42,498 nt of DNA from Pseudonocardia terrae. GTDB lineage: Bacteria > Actinomycetota > Actinomycetes > Mycobacteriales > Pseudonocardiaceae. The notes below the pieces were generated by a model. The model saw only the letters and a list, made by a program, of their open reading frames with translations, ran no database searches and had not been told where the DNA came from. The DNA lies in NCBI RefSeq assembly GCF_021343995.1, contig NZ_JAJTTE010000059.1, forward strand, positions 1 to 42,498, written 5' to 3'. This document shows, one piece after another, positions 32,486 through 39,243 of the stretch. The position numbers were made by a program, and so were the translations under genes. The first letter of the stretch is position 1; every line of letters starts with the position of its first letter.

Positions 32486-32887
32486 TCATCCCCCGGCCCG
32501 ATCGCCGCGTGGCCTCCCGGACCGCTCGGCCTGCAGTCGGGCCTCCGCGCGCTGAGCCTCGGCCCGGGTGCTGCGCTCACGGCGCAGCCACTCCGGCTGT
32601 TCCTCCTTCAACGCCGCGATCTGGGCGGTGGTCAGCGGCTCGGTGATCTCGGCGCGAGCCAGCCCGGAGATCGACACTCCCAGTCGGTCCGCGACGACCT
32701 GGCGGGGGTGCGGGCCGTTGCGTCGCAGCTCGCGCAACCACTCGGGCGGATCGGCCTGCAGGGCGTCGAGCTCGTCGCGCGAGACGACCCCGTCGCGGAA
32801 CTCGGCGGGCGTCGCGTCGAGGAGCACGCCGAGCTTCTTCGCCGCCGTCGCGGGCTTCATCGTCTGGGTCGCCCTCTGCCGCGTCAT
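32486..32887 (-). CDS. DUF5997-family protein
   Basis: The product is 133 aa from the ATG at 32887. It has the compact DUF5997 sequence: MKPATAAKKLGVLLDATPAEF, SRDELDALQADPPEWLRELRRNGPHPRQVVADRLGVSISGLARAEI and LTTAQIAALKEEQPEWLRRER, which suggests a small helical DNA- or protein-binding domain. A -10-like TACCCT lies 8 bases before the ATG and there is no ribosome site, so the mRNA is probably leaderless. It is divergent from a LysR-type effector-domain gene, a pairing I have seen in actinobacteria. Function is unknown. Confidence 0.85.
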   Translation of the reverse strand: MTRQRATQTMKPATAAKKLGVLLDATPAEFRDGVVSRDELDALQADPPEWLRELRRNGPHPRQVVADRLGVSISGLARAEITEPLTTAQIAALKEEQPEWLRRERSTRAEAQRAEARLQAERSGRPRGDRAGG

Positions 32888-32889
32888 AC

Positions 32890-32928
32890 GCCCAGGGTAT
32901 CGGGGCCGCACCGGCCGATAGCCTGGGC
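32890..32928. promoter_or_regulatory. Mirrored divergent leaderless promoters
   Basis: GCCCAGGGTATCGG (32890-32903) and CCGATAGCCTGGGC (32915-32928) match as inverse complements at 13 of 14 bases. Each arm carries a -10-like box (TACCCT or TAGCCT) ending 6-8 bases before the start codon of the gene on its side. Both genes thus seem to start transcription at their first codon from the same duplicated, mirrored sequence. The palindrome may also be an operator. Confidence 0.65.
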
Positions 32929-32930
32929 CG

Positions 32931-33623
32931 GTGAGACACCCCGCCTCCTTCCGGCTCGGCTACGTCCCGGGCGTCACCCCGGGCAAGTGGGCGCGGATGT
33001 GGGCCGAGCGCCGTCCGCAGGTCCCCCTGCATCTGGTCATGGTGACCACGGACGAGGCGGTGGAACTGGTCCGGACCGGCGCGGTGGACGCCGGACTCGT
33101 CCGGCTGCCGATCGACCGGACCGGGCTGCACGCGATACCGCTCTACACCGAGACCACCGTGGTGGTCGTGCCGAAGGAGCACCTGCTCACCGCGGCCGAG
33201 GAGGTCACGGTCGCGGACCTGGCCGACGAGATCGTCCTCCGGCCGCAGGACGACACGCTCGCCTGGCCCGGAGACCGACCGGGACGGGCGGGGGTGTACG
33301 ACCCCGCGACGACGGCCGAGGCGATCGACCTCGTCGCCGCGGGCGTCGGCCTGCTGGTCCTCCCCCAGTCGCTGGCCCGCCTCCACCACCGCCGGGACCT
33401 CACCTACCGACCACTGGCCGACGCGCCGGGGTCGGGCGTCGTCCTCACCTGGCCGGACGCGGAGAACACCGACCTGATGGAGGAGTTCATCGGGATCGTC
33501 CGCGGACGCACGGTCAACAGCTCCCGCACCCCTCCGCCGAGAGGGAACCCCGGGGACACCCGCCCCTCGAAGGAGAATTCGGACCGGCGCCCGCGAGCCC
33601 GGCGCGGCACGCACCGCCGCTGA
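32931..33623 (+). CDS. LysR-type effector domain protein lacking HTH
   Basis: The product is 230 aa from a GTG at 32931. It begins directly with the substrate-binding fold (FRLGYVPGVTPGKWARMWAERRP) and continues through VELVRTGAVDAGLVRLPIDRTGLHAIPLYTETTVVVVPKEHLLTAA and AEAIDLVAAGVGLLVLPQSLARL, which are the landmarks of LysR effector domains. No helix-turn-helix is present, and an upstream start is impossible because the promoter lies there. The neighbour DUF5997 could supply DNA binding. The C-terminal 40 residues are Arg/Pro-rich and disordered. Its ligand is unknown. Confidence 0.87.
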   Translation: MRHPASFRLGYVPGVTPGKWARMWAERRPQVPLHLVMVTTDEAVELVRTGAVDAGLVRLPIDRTGLHAIPLYTETTVVVVPKEHLLTAAEEVTVADLADEIVLRPQDDTLAWPGDRPGRAGVYDPATTAEAIDLVAAGVGLLVLPQSLARLHHRRDLTYRPLADAPGSGVVLTWPDAENTDLMEEFIGIVRGRTVNSSRTPPPRGNPGDTRPSKENSDRRPRARRGTHRR

Positions 33624-33644
33624 GTCAGAGGTCGGCACACACGA

Positions 33645-33694
33645 CGAAGGCCCTGGTCCCTGCCTCCTGTTCGGAGTCCTGACCAGGGCCTTCG
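33645..33694. terminator. Perfect 14-bp stem-loop
   Basis: CGAAGGCCCTGGTC (33645-33658) pairs perfectly with GACCAGGGCCTTCG (33681-33694) around a 22-base loop. It lies one base from the 3' end of the tRNA fragment and was presumably the native terminator of that tRNA gene on the complement strand. It also serves the LysR-domain gene ending at 33623. Confidence 0.85.
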
Positions 33695-33695
33695 C

Positions 33696-33725
33696 TGGTG
33701 GGCGATACTGGGATCGAACCAGTAC
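33696..33725 (-). other. tRNA 3' fragment: attachment site at element boundary
   Basis: On the complement strand this reads as a T arm (ACTGG, loop TTCGATC, CCAGT at 33707-33723), the 3' acceptor strand ATCGCCC and a genome-encoded ACCA end at 33696. No matching 5' half (GGGCGAT, anticodon and D arms) occurs nearby. Only the 3' end of a tRNA remains, next to its terminator on one side and an integrase gene on the other: the usual result of integration into a tRNA. The sequence best resembles an actinobacterial tRNA-Val from memory. The complete tRNA should lie at the far end of the element. Confidence 0.8.
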
Positions 33726-33836
33726 CACACGCTTGCCCCTAGGCCCCTCGAGACCTGTCCAAATGCTGCTCTACCTGGGGATATGGCAAGATCTGGCGCG
33801 CCCACACGTCTCCGTTGGGCACCACACCGGTACCCT

Positions 33837-33858
33837 GTATCTGGCACGTATCTGGCAC
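33837..33858 (+). repeat. Tandem 11-bp repeats before integrase
   Basis: GTATCTGGCAC occurs twice without a gap (33837-33847, 33848-33858), with a related ATCTGGCGCG at 33791-33800. Positioned between the att site and int, they are likely integrase arm-type or Xis binding sites and also cover the int promoter. Confidence 0.6.
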
Positions 33859-33877
33859 GGGCACCAGGGAGCAGGCC

Positions 33878-35011
33878 ATGGCGAAGGCAGGCAAGAGGTA
33901 CTTCGGCAGCATCAGGAAGCTGCCCTCGGGCAGGTTCCAGGCGCGCTACACCGGCCCAGACGGCAGGACGTACTCCGCGCGGCGAGAGAGCGGCCAGGCG
34001 CTCACGTTCGAGACGAAGGGCGATGCCGAGGCGTGGCTTTCGCTCCGGCACTCGGAGATCCTGCGCAAGGACTGGCTGCCTCCGGCCGCTCCGAAGACCA
34101 AGCCTGCGACCGTGCGGGAGTTCACCGACGGCTGGCTCGCGCAGCGAGACTTGGAGGTCCGTACCCGCGAGCACTACCAGCAGCTCCTGCGCGACCACAT
34201 GTATCCCTCGCTGGGCGAGGTACCGATGACGAACCTCACGGCGGCCGACGTCCGCGCCTGGCATGCAGCCCTGGGCGCCACCACGGGGCCGACCGCGCGC
34301 GCCCACGCCTACGGACTACTGCGAACCGTGCTGAACACCGCCGTGGCCGACGACCTGATCCCCGCCAACCCATGCCGAGTACGGGGCGCGGGCCAGTCCA
34401 GGCGGGTGAAGAAGATCGTCCCGGCGAGCCTTCCCGAGCTGGAGGTCCTCGTGAAGGCAATGCCCGCCAAGTACCACCTGATGACCCTGCTCGCGGCGTG
34501 GTGCGCGCTGCGGTTCGGCGAGCTGGCTGAGATCCGGCGGTCCGATGTGGACGTAGACGCCGGGCTGCTGCACGTGCGGCGCGGCGTGGTCCGCACCAAG
34601 ACCGGCCGCCAGGTGAAGGGCCCGAAGTCCGAGGCAGGCAAACGGACCGTGGCCATCCCACCGCACCTGATGCCGCTCGTGCGGGAGCACCTACAGGAGT
34701 ACGCGGCGACGGGTCGTGACGGCCTGCTGTTCCCCGCCCGCCACGGGGAACAGCTCGCCCCCTCGACGCTGTACAAGGTCTACTACCCGGCCCGCGAGAA
34801 GGCGGGACGCACGGACCTCCGGTTCCACGACCTGCGCCACACGGGAGCGACGCTGGCCGCTGTGTCGGGGGCGACCATCGCGGAGCTGATGGCCCGCCTC
34901 GGTCACTCCACGCCCGCCGCCGCGTTGCGCTATCAGCACGCCGCGCGCGACCGGGATCGCGTGATTGCCGACGCGCTGTCGAAGTTGGCGGTGGCCCCGC
35001 CCTCGGGCTGA
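33878..35011 (+). CDS. int: Tyrosine-type site-specific integrase
   Basis: The product is 377 aa from an ATG behind GGGAG. It has the phage-integrase layout: an N-terminal AP2-like arm-binding strand region (RYFGSIRKLPSGRFQARYTGPDGRTYSA), a core-binding SAM-like domain (TVREFTDGWLAQRDLEVRTREHYQQLLRDHMYP) and the catalytic domain. Catalytic residues are visible: Arg in ALRFGELAEI, Lys in VRTKTGRQVKGPKSEAGKRT, His-x-x-Arg in HDLRHTGA, His in RLGHST and Tyr in AALRYQHAA. It catalyses integration at the tRNA 3' end located 150 bases upstream. Confidence 0.95.
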   Translation: MAKAGKRYFGSIRKLPSGRFQARYTGPDGRTYSARRESGQALTFETKGDAEAWLSLRHSEILRKDWLPPAAPKTKPATVREFTDGWLAQRDLEVRTREHYQQLLRDHMYPSLGEVPMTNLTAADVRAWHAALGATTGPTARAHAYGLLRTVLNTAVADDLIPANPCRVRGAGQSRRVKKIVPASLPELEVLVKAMPAKYHLMTLLAAWCALRFGELAEIRRSDVDVDAGLLHVRRGVVRTKTGRQVKGPKSEAGKRTVAIPPHLMPLVREHLQEYAATGRDGLLFPARHGEQLAPSTLYKVYYPAREKAGRTDLRFHDLRHTGATLAAVSGATIAELMARLGHSTPAAALRYQHAARDRDRVIADALSKLAVAPPSG

Positions 35012-35069
35012 GCGGATAACCAGCCCGGTGCCCACGCGTGTGCGTGCCGTGCAGTCAGGTAGCAAAGCG

Positions 35070-35085
35070 TGCGCCAACTAGCGCA
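35070..35085. promoter_or_regulatory. Inverted repeat between int and xis
   Basis: TGCGC (35070-35074) and GCGCA (35081-35085) flank CAACTA, inside a 224-base gap rich in GTGCG words. It may be the operator of the element's replication genes. The rest of the gap shows nothing recognisable. Confidence 0.35.
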
Positions 35086-35235
35086 TTGTGGTGCGATGTG
35101 GCAAGTACCCGACCGGGTGATACTCCTTGATCGGCCGTGCGGCCCGTTCGTAGCGTCAGCACCCGACACCCCCCGGCTCCTGGCCGACAGTCGCCAGACC
35201 TCCCCAACCCGCCGGGGCGAGAAGGGCGCAGCACC

Positions 35236-35445
35236 ATGGCACGCACCACCGAACCGAAGACCCCGAAGCGGCAGCTCGTGAGCCTGTCCACCGCTGCCGA
35301 GTACGCCGACTGCGGCGTCAACACCATCCGCCGCTGGATCAGTGAAGGGCGCCTGCCCGGGTACCGCCTCGGGCCGAAGCTGCTCAAGGTCGACCTGAAC
35401 GAGCTCGACGAGCTGGCCCAGCGCGTCCCGACGGCTGGGGCATGA
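35236..35445 (+). CDS. xis: Excisionase-like helix-turn-helix protein
   Basis: The product is 69 aa from an ATG at 35236. It is a MerR-like winged helix: LVSLSTAAEYADCGVNTIRRWISEGRLPGYRLGPKLLKVDLNELDELAQRV. The pattern (aligned A-E-Y helix, T-I-R-R-W recognition helix, G-R-L-P-G-Y-R wing) is that of actinobacterial Xis/AlpA-type directionality factors. It starts the rightward gene block, and its stop overlaps the next start as ATGA. Confidence 0.88.
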   Translation: MARTTEPKTPKRQLVSLSTAAEYADCGVNTIRRWISEGRLPGYRLGPKLLKVDLNELDELAQRVPTAGA

Positions 35446-35825
35446 GCCGCACACGCTCCACGGGCCAGCCGCCCCCGACACAGCGGAGGGGCGGCCCCAG
35501 CTCGCTGGAGCCGCCCCCGCCAACCTGCGTCGCAGCTCACCCGATGAGCCAGGTCAAGTCTATCGCCAAGGACGAAGACGCGGACGTGGAGTCGACTGTG
35601 GACTCCGACAACCGCGCGGCGATCCACGCCGTGCTGCGCGCCGAGGACACGCGGCTCCGCGAGGTGCTGGCCCACGACCGGGCGGTGCGGCGGGCTCTGC
35701 GCTGGCGCCCCAGCGACACCAGCGCCGAGGAGGCGCGCACCCTCGTCGCTGCAGCCCGCGTGGAGCAGCGTCGGCGCGGTGCAGAGGGCGTCCTGGCGCG
35801 CCTCCTGACAGGAGGGCGCCGGTGA
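35442..35825 (+). CDS. Hypothetical helical protein of the element
   Basis: The frame is 127 aa from an ATG overlapping the xis stop. The first 35 residues are Pro/Arg-rich and may not be translated; a second start (MSQVKS at 35544) gives a compact charged protein: KDEDADVESTVDSDNRAAIHAVLRAEDTRLREVLAHDRAVRRAL, then AEEARTLVAAARVEQRRR. It is predicted mostly helical and may form a coiled coil. Its stop overlaps the primase start (GTGA), so it belongs to the replication block. I do not recognise the family. Confidence 0.65.
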   Translation: MSRTRSTGQPPPTQRRGGPSSLEPPPPTCVAAHPMSQVKSIAKDEDADVESTVDSDNRAAIHAVLRAEDTRLREVLAHDRAVRRALRWRPSDTSAEEARTLVAAARVEQRRRGAEGVLARLLTGGRR

Positions 35826-37318
35826 CCCCGCTTGACGGCGTGAGCCGGGGACAGGCGATCTTCGAGGCGAGGCTGCGCCAGCAGGCCGAGACGCCCACCC
35901 CTACACCGCCACAGTCGGAAGGGGCGCCTCCTGCTGGCGAAGGGTCGCCTTCGCCGGCGGGCGCCAAGGAGACCCAGCCCGAGCTTCATCGCGGGCAGCT
36001 CCGCTTCGCCGAGCGGCTGGTCCGGGCCAACGCCGACCGGCTGCTGCACGTGCACGGCATCGGCTGGCACCGCTACGACGGCACCCGCTGGGCCGAGTGC
36101 CGCGAGGGGGCCGAGACCCGCGCCGTGGTCGACCTGATCAAGGAGGCCTGGCGGGAGCTGCCCGAGCTACCGAAGGCTGAGCGCGACGACCTGCTCCAGG
36201 ACATCCGGCGGGTCGAATCCTCGGCCGGGGTGGCCGGGGTGCTCGACCTGGCCGGGAACCTGCACCCGTGCACCACCACGCACGAGGAGATGGACGCCGA
36301 CCCGCTGCTGCTCAACACCCGCTCTGGCACGGTGCACCTCGAACGCGCCGACCTGGGGCCCGCGCATCCGGCCGACCGCCTGTCGAAGGTCACCACGGCC
36401 GCGTTCGTGCCCGACGCGGCCTCGGGGGTGTTCGAGGAGTTCCTGGCCCGGGTGCAGCCCGACCCGGACATGCGTGCCTACCTCGCCCGCCAGCTCGGCT
36501 CCGCACTCCTCGGCCGGGTCCGCGAGCACGTCCTCAACATCTGGTACGGCACCGGCGCCAACGGCAAGGGCACCCTGCGCGACGCCGTGCGCCACGCGCT
36601 CGGCGACTACGCCATCGAGGTGCCGCCCAGCGTGCTCCTGCTGAACAAGTACGGCGACCAAGCACTCGGCCCGGAGAAGATGCGCCTGCGCGGGGCTCGG
36701 CTGGCGTTCTGCTCGGAGATCGCCCGGGACGCGAGCCTGGACGAGGCCACGGTCAAGAACCTCACCGGTGGCGACCCGGTGCCCGCCAAGCTCCTCTACC
36801 GCAACCCCATCGAGTTCGAGCCCTCGCACACCTTGTTCATGCTGACCAACTGGCTGCCGAAGGTCAGCGCCGATGACCCCGCAATCTGGCGGCGCCTCCA
36901 GCCGGTGCCGTTCAACGTCGTCGTCCCGGCCACCGAACGCGACCCGGAGCTGCCCGAGAAGCTGCACGCCGAGGCCGACTCCGTGCTGGCCTGGCTGTGG
37001 GCGGGCTGGCTGGACTACCGGCGCCAGGGCCTCAACCCGCCCGAGACCGTGCTGGCCGCCGCCCGGCAGTACCACGACGACTCAGACCTCATCGGCCGCT
37101 TCCTCGCCGACGACAGCGTGATCGTCCGGGGCCACGGCACTGTCCTGTCGAGCAAGCTCTACAGCGCCTTCACCGACTGGTGCCGTGCCGAGGGCGAGCC
37201 CCCGGAGCTGACCAACAAGGCGTTCACGACGGCGCTGCACAAGCGGGGCTTCAACATCGCCCGGCGGACCAGCGCCGGACGCTGGTGGGCGGGGCTGTCG
37301 CTGCGGGGCGAGCAGTGA
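35822..37318 (+). CDS. P4-family primase/SF3 helicase
   Basis: The product is 498 aa from a GTG at 35822. After a Pro-rich N-terminus comes a D5_N-like region (QLRFAERLVRANADRLLHVHGIGWHRYDGTRWAE ... LLNTRSGTVHLE), then the superfamily 3 helicase core: Walker A in NIWYGTGANGKGTLRDAV, Walker B/motif B in LRGARLAFCSEIARDASLDEATVKNLTGGDPVPAKLLY, and motif C-like THTLFMLTNWLPKV (read as HTLFMLTN). A C-terminal winged-helix segment (SSKLYSAFTDWCRAEGEPPELTNKAFTTALHKRGF) ends it. There is no TOPRIM active site, so the priming part may be reduced. It should drive element replication after excision. Confidence 0.92.
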   Translation: MTPLDGVSRGQAIFEARLRQQAETPTPTPPQSEGAPPAGEGSPSPAGAKETQPELHRGQLRFAERLVRANADRLLHVHGIGWHRYDGTRWAECREGAETRAVVDLIKEAWRELPELPKAERDDLLQDIRRVESSAGVAGVLDLAGNLHPCTTTHEEMDADPLLLNTRSGTVHLERADLGPAHPADRLSKVTTAAFVPDAASGVFEEFLARVQPDPDMRAYLARQLGSALLGRVREHVLNIWYGTGANGKGTLRDAVRHALGDYAIEVPPSVLLLNKYGDQALGPEKMRLRGARLAFCSEIARDASLDEATVKNLTGGDPVPAKLLYRNPIEFEPSHTLFMLTNWLPKVSADDPAIWRRLQPVPFNVVVPATERDPELPEKLHAEADSVLAWLWAGWLDYRRQGLNPPETVLAAARQYHDDSDLIGRFLADDSVIVRGHGTVLSSKLYSAFTDWCRAEGEPPELTNKAFTTALHKRGFNIARRTSAGRWWAGLSLRGEQ

Positions 37319-37320
37319 CT

Positions 37321-37404
37321 GGTGTCGGGTTGTGTAGGGCTTCCCAGGAGTCCTACGCGGGTGCGGGTGGAAAAGTCCTGGAGAACCCGACACCACCCGA
37401 CACC
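37321..37404. promoter_or_regulatory. Structured region after the primase gene, possible origin
   Basis: GGTGTCGGGTT (37321-37331) and AACCCGACACC (37384-37394) are perfect inverse complements, and a second ACCCGACACC follows directly (37395-37404). Inside lies another pair, GTAGG (37334-37338) / CCTAC (37352-37356). Placed directly after the primase stop, this could be a replication origin of the element or a terminator. Bases 37405-37617 show nothing else clear. Confidence 0.5.
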
Positions 37405-37617
37405 TCCGCAGGTCAGAGCGTTGTGCCCCTCGGCGAGGGCCCGACCCACGGTCCGGGTTCTTGGTGGCCGGGGCGCGCCTGGGGCCCTTGGTACCCGGGG
37501 CCCCCGCCAACCCCCGGCCGCCGAGCCCGGGCGGCCCCGCCTGGACCTGCGAGCCAAGTGCGCCGCAGTTCGCCGTCAGCGCGCTCAACCCCGCGACCGA
37601 ACCGATGGAGGGAACCG

Positions 37618-37857
37618 GTGATCAACCGTCGACCCGACCCGCTGTTCGAGCACGCTCGCGCGCCACGGACACACCGCGCCTTCGCCGGTCGCCGACCCTT
37701 CACCTCGATCCCGCAGCGCTCGCACGCCGAGCGCGAGCACGACGCATTCATGGACCAGCTCGTCGCCCGCTTCGCCGCCGCGTCACAAGCGATGAACCGC
37801 GACCGCCGAGCACGCAGCACACCAGATGACCACGACCGCCACACCACCGCGCCATGA
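37618..37857 (+). CDS. Hypothetical 79-aa protein of the element
   Basis: A GTG at 37618 follows GGAGGGAACCG, an excellent ribosome site. The product is basic with a central helix: RPDPLFEHARAPRTHRAF, then RSHAEREHDAFMDQLVARFAAASQAMNRDRRARS. No family is recognised. It lies between the inverted-repeat region and the small-gene cluster. Confidence 0.6.
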   Translation: MINRRPDPLFEHARAPRTHRAFAGRRPFTSIPQRSHAEREHDAFMDQLVARFAAASQAMNRDRRARSTPDDHDRHTTAP

Positions 37858-38127
37858 TCACCGACCGATGTGGACAGGAACCGGCCTGTACGGCCCGCTG
37901 CCGCGCGCCCACGCCCACGGGGTACCCGACACCCGACCCACCGCCCGCCAAGCCGCCAGCGACACCACCAGCGGCCCGGGGGGACAGGGCGTTCCAGTCC
38001 CAGACCAGACCGCCGACGGCCACCGTGCAGGTGGTCGACCTGACGCTGTGGGTCGTTTTGCGATCACGGTCACGGGACCGTCCCAGGTTTCGTGATCTCG
38101 GGTCCCGAGCAGCCCTTGGGAGGGCTC
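37854..38127 (+). other. Two competing frames; no gene assigned
   Basis: An ATG at 37854 overlaps the previous stop as ATGA and opens a Cys/Pro-rich frame (ending 38210). A second frame from the ATG at 37868 (ending 38095) has equally good third-position GC. Neither has a recognisable domain, and the first would overlap the next gene by 80 bases. One of them may be real. Confidence 0.35.
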
Positions 38128-38349
38128 ATGATGAAGAACGACGAACCACGATCGGTGGGGTTGTATTGGCACGCCGCGACCGGCCGGTGGCGGCCGTGCG
38201 CCCCTCGTGACCCGCGCGCGACCCGGGTGGAGCGGGTGGATGAGCACGGTCGCCCGCTGGTCTGGGATCGGAACGGGTGGCGGCCCGCGACGGGCGTCAT
38301 CCCGTTGGACCCGGCCGAGGTGACGGCGTTCCTGGACGGCGCCTCGTGA
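38128..38349 (+). CDS. Hypothetical 73-aa protein of the element
   Basis: The start is the ATG at 38128 (or 38131) after GGGAGGG. The product has three Trp-containing strands: RSVGLYWHAATGRWRP, RATRVERVDEHGRPLVWDRNGWRPATG and PLDPAEVTAFLDG. This suggests a small beta-rich fold. Its stop overlaps the next gene by 4 bases. The family is not recognised. Confidence 0.65.
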   Translation: MMKNDEPRSVGLYWHAATGRWRPCAPRDPRATRVERVDEHGRPLVWDRNGWRPATGVIPLDPAEVTAFLDGAS

Positions 38350-38537
38350 CTGCGCGCAAGTGCCGGCAGTGCGGGGACCCGCTGCCGCCGCGCACCACGA
38401 ACATGGGCCCGGCACCCCGGTACTGCTCAGTCAGGTGTCGCCGGGACCGCGAGCACGAGCTGGCCCGCAAGCGCAGGGCGGCCCGTAGCGCCCGGCACTG
38501 GGCGCGGGTGCTGGGCGGCACCCGGGAGCCCCGGTGA
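38346..38537 (+). CDS. Small zinc-ribbon-like protein
   Basis: The product is 63 aa from a GTG at 38346 (GTGA overlap). Two cysteine pairs, CRQCGDPLPP and YCSVRC, are spaced like a treble-clef or zinc ribbon and are followed by a strongly basic helix (RRDREHELARKRRAARSARHW). It probably binds zinc and nucleic acid. It is embedded in a run of overlapping small genes. Confidence 0.7.
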   Translation: MTARKCRQCGDPLPPRTTNMGPAPRYCSVRCRRDREHELARKRRAARSARHWARVLGGTREPR

Positions 38538-38713
38538 GCGGCGACCGGCCCGTGCAGGGCCACACAGGGCCCGACCAGGAGCCCGTGCAGCCGCGCCGGG
38601 TGTGGGTGCGGGTGCGGGTGCCGGGCTGGCCGGGCGGCGAGCAGGAGATCGAAGCCGAGAGCGTCGAGGCGCTCACCCACTACGACCCGAGCGCATGGCG
38701 CCGGGTGAGCTGA
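38534..38713 (+). CDS. Hypothetical 59-aa protein of the element
   Basis: The GTG at 38534 overlaps the preceding stop (GTGA). The product has the pattern RRVWVRVRVPGWPGGEQEIEAESVEALTHYDPSAWRRV: a beta strand, an acidic turn and a helix. The overlap chain with its neighbours supports translation. The family is not recognised. Confidence 0.6.
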   Translation: MSGDRPVQGHTGPDQEPVQPRRVWVRVRVPGWPGGEQEIEAESVEALTHYDPSAWRRVS

Positions 38714-38725
38714 TCAAGGAGACGC

Positions 38726-38995
38726 ATGAACGTCATCGACACCAGCCACGCTGCGGCCACTCACACCCTGGTGGCCATGCACCGCCACGTACCCGCCCTG
38801 GTGGACCTGGGCCGCCCCCTCGTAGCGCAGGGCCAGCCGGACGGGCCGCCTCAGCTCCTCACGACCACCGGCACGTGGTGGGCCGAGCCCGACGGCGTGG
38901 CCCGAGTCGTCGGGTTGGACCGTGGCCGAGTCGAGGTCACACGCTGGCGTGACGAACGGGAGACCGAGCGCACTATCGGTCGGCCGACCCTCTAG
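38726..38995 (+). CDS. Hypothetical 89-aa protein of the element
   Basis: The ATG at 38726 has an AAGGAGA site. The product reads NVIDTSHAAATHTLVAMHRHVPALVDLG, then LLTTTGTWWAEPDGVARVVGLDRGRVEVTRWRDE, and looks like a small alpha/beta protein. It is the last small gene before the capsid. A 248-base gap follows (38996-39243) with no clear gene. Confidence 0.6.
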   Translation: MNVIDTSHAAATHTLVAMHRHVPALVDLGRPLVAQGQPDGPPQLLTTTGTWWAEPDGVARVVGLDRGRVEVTRWRDERETERTIGRPTL

Positions 38996-39243
38996 ACTGA
39001 GACCGTCCACATGCGACCGCGACGCCAAGCCGCGTGCGAGATCGAGGGCCGCCACGGGTCAAGATCACGCCCCAGGCGAGGAGCTGACCGGAGAGCCACC
39101 AGGCGGTTGGCCACGCTGCTGGACCCGGCACCAGCGCCTCCGATGCTGGCCGGGCGGCCCCCGTACGCGCCTCCGCGACCACGGGCCGTCTCGCTCTCCG
39201 GGCCCGCCGGTCTCACCAGACCACCCACCTCGTGGAGGATCGC

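Noticed and set aside
33696..33790. A complete tRNA gene
   Set aside because: Only the T arm and 3' acceptor strand are present; no 5' acceptor, D arm or anticodon stem can be folded from the adjacent 70 bases.
33837..33858. CRISPR-like array
   Set aside because: Just two 11-bp units with no spacers; position next to int fits recombinase sites. No CRISPR array or cas gene was seen anywhere in the window.
35915..37315. Long complement frames within the primase region
   Set aside because: They are shadows of the P4-type primase, which has clear Walker motifs on the plus strand.
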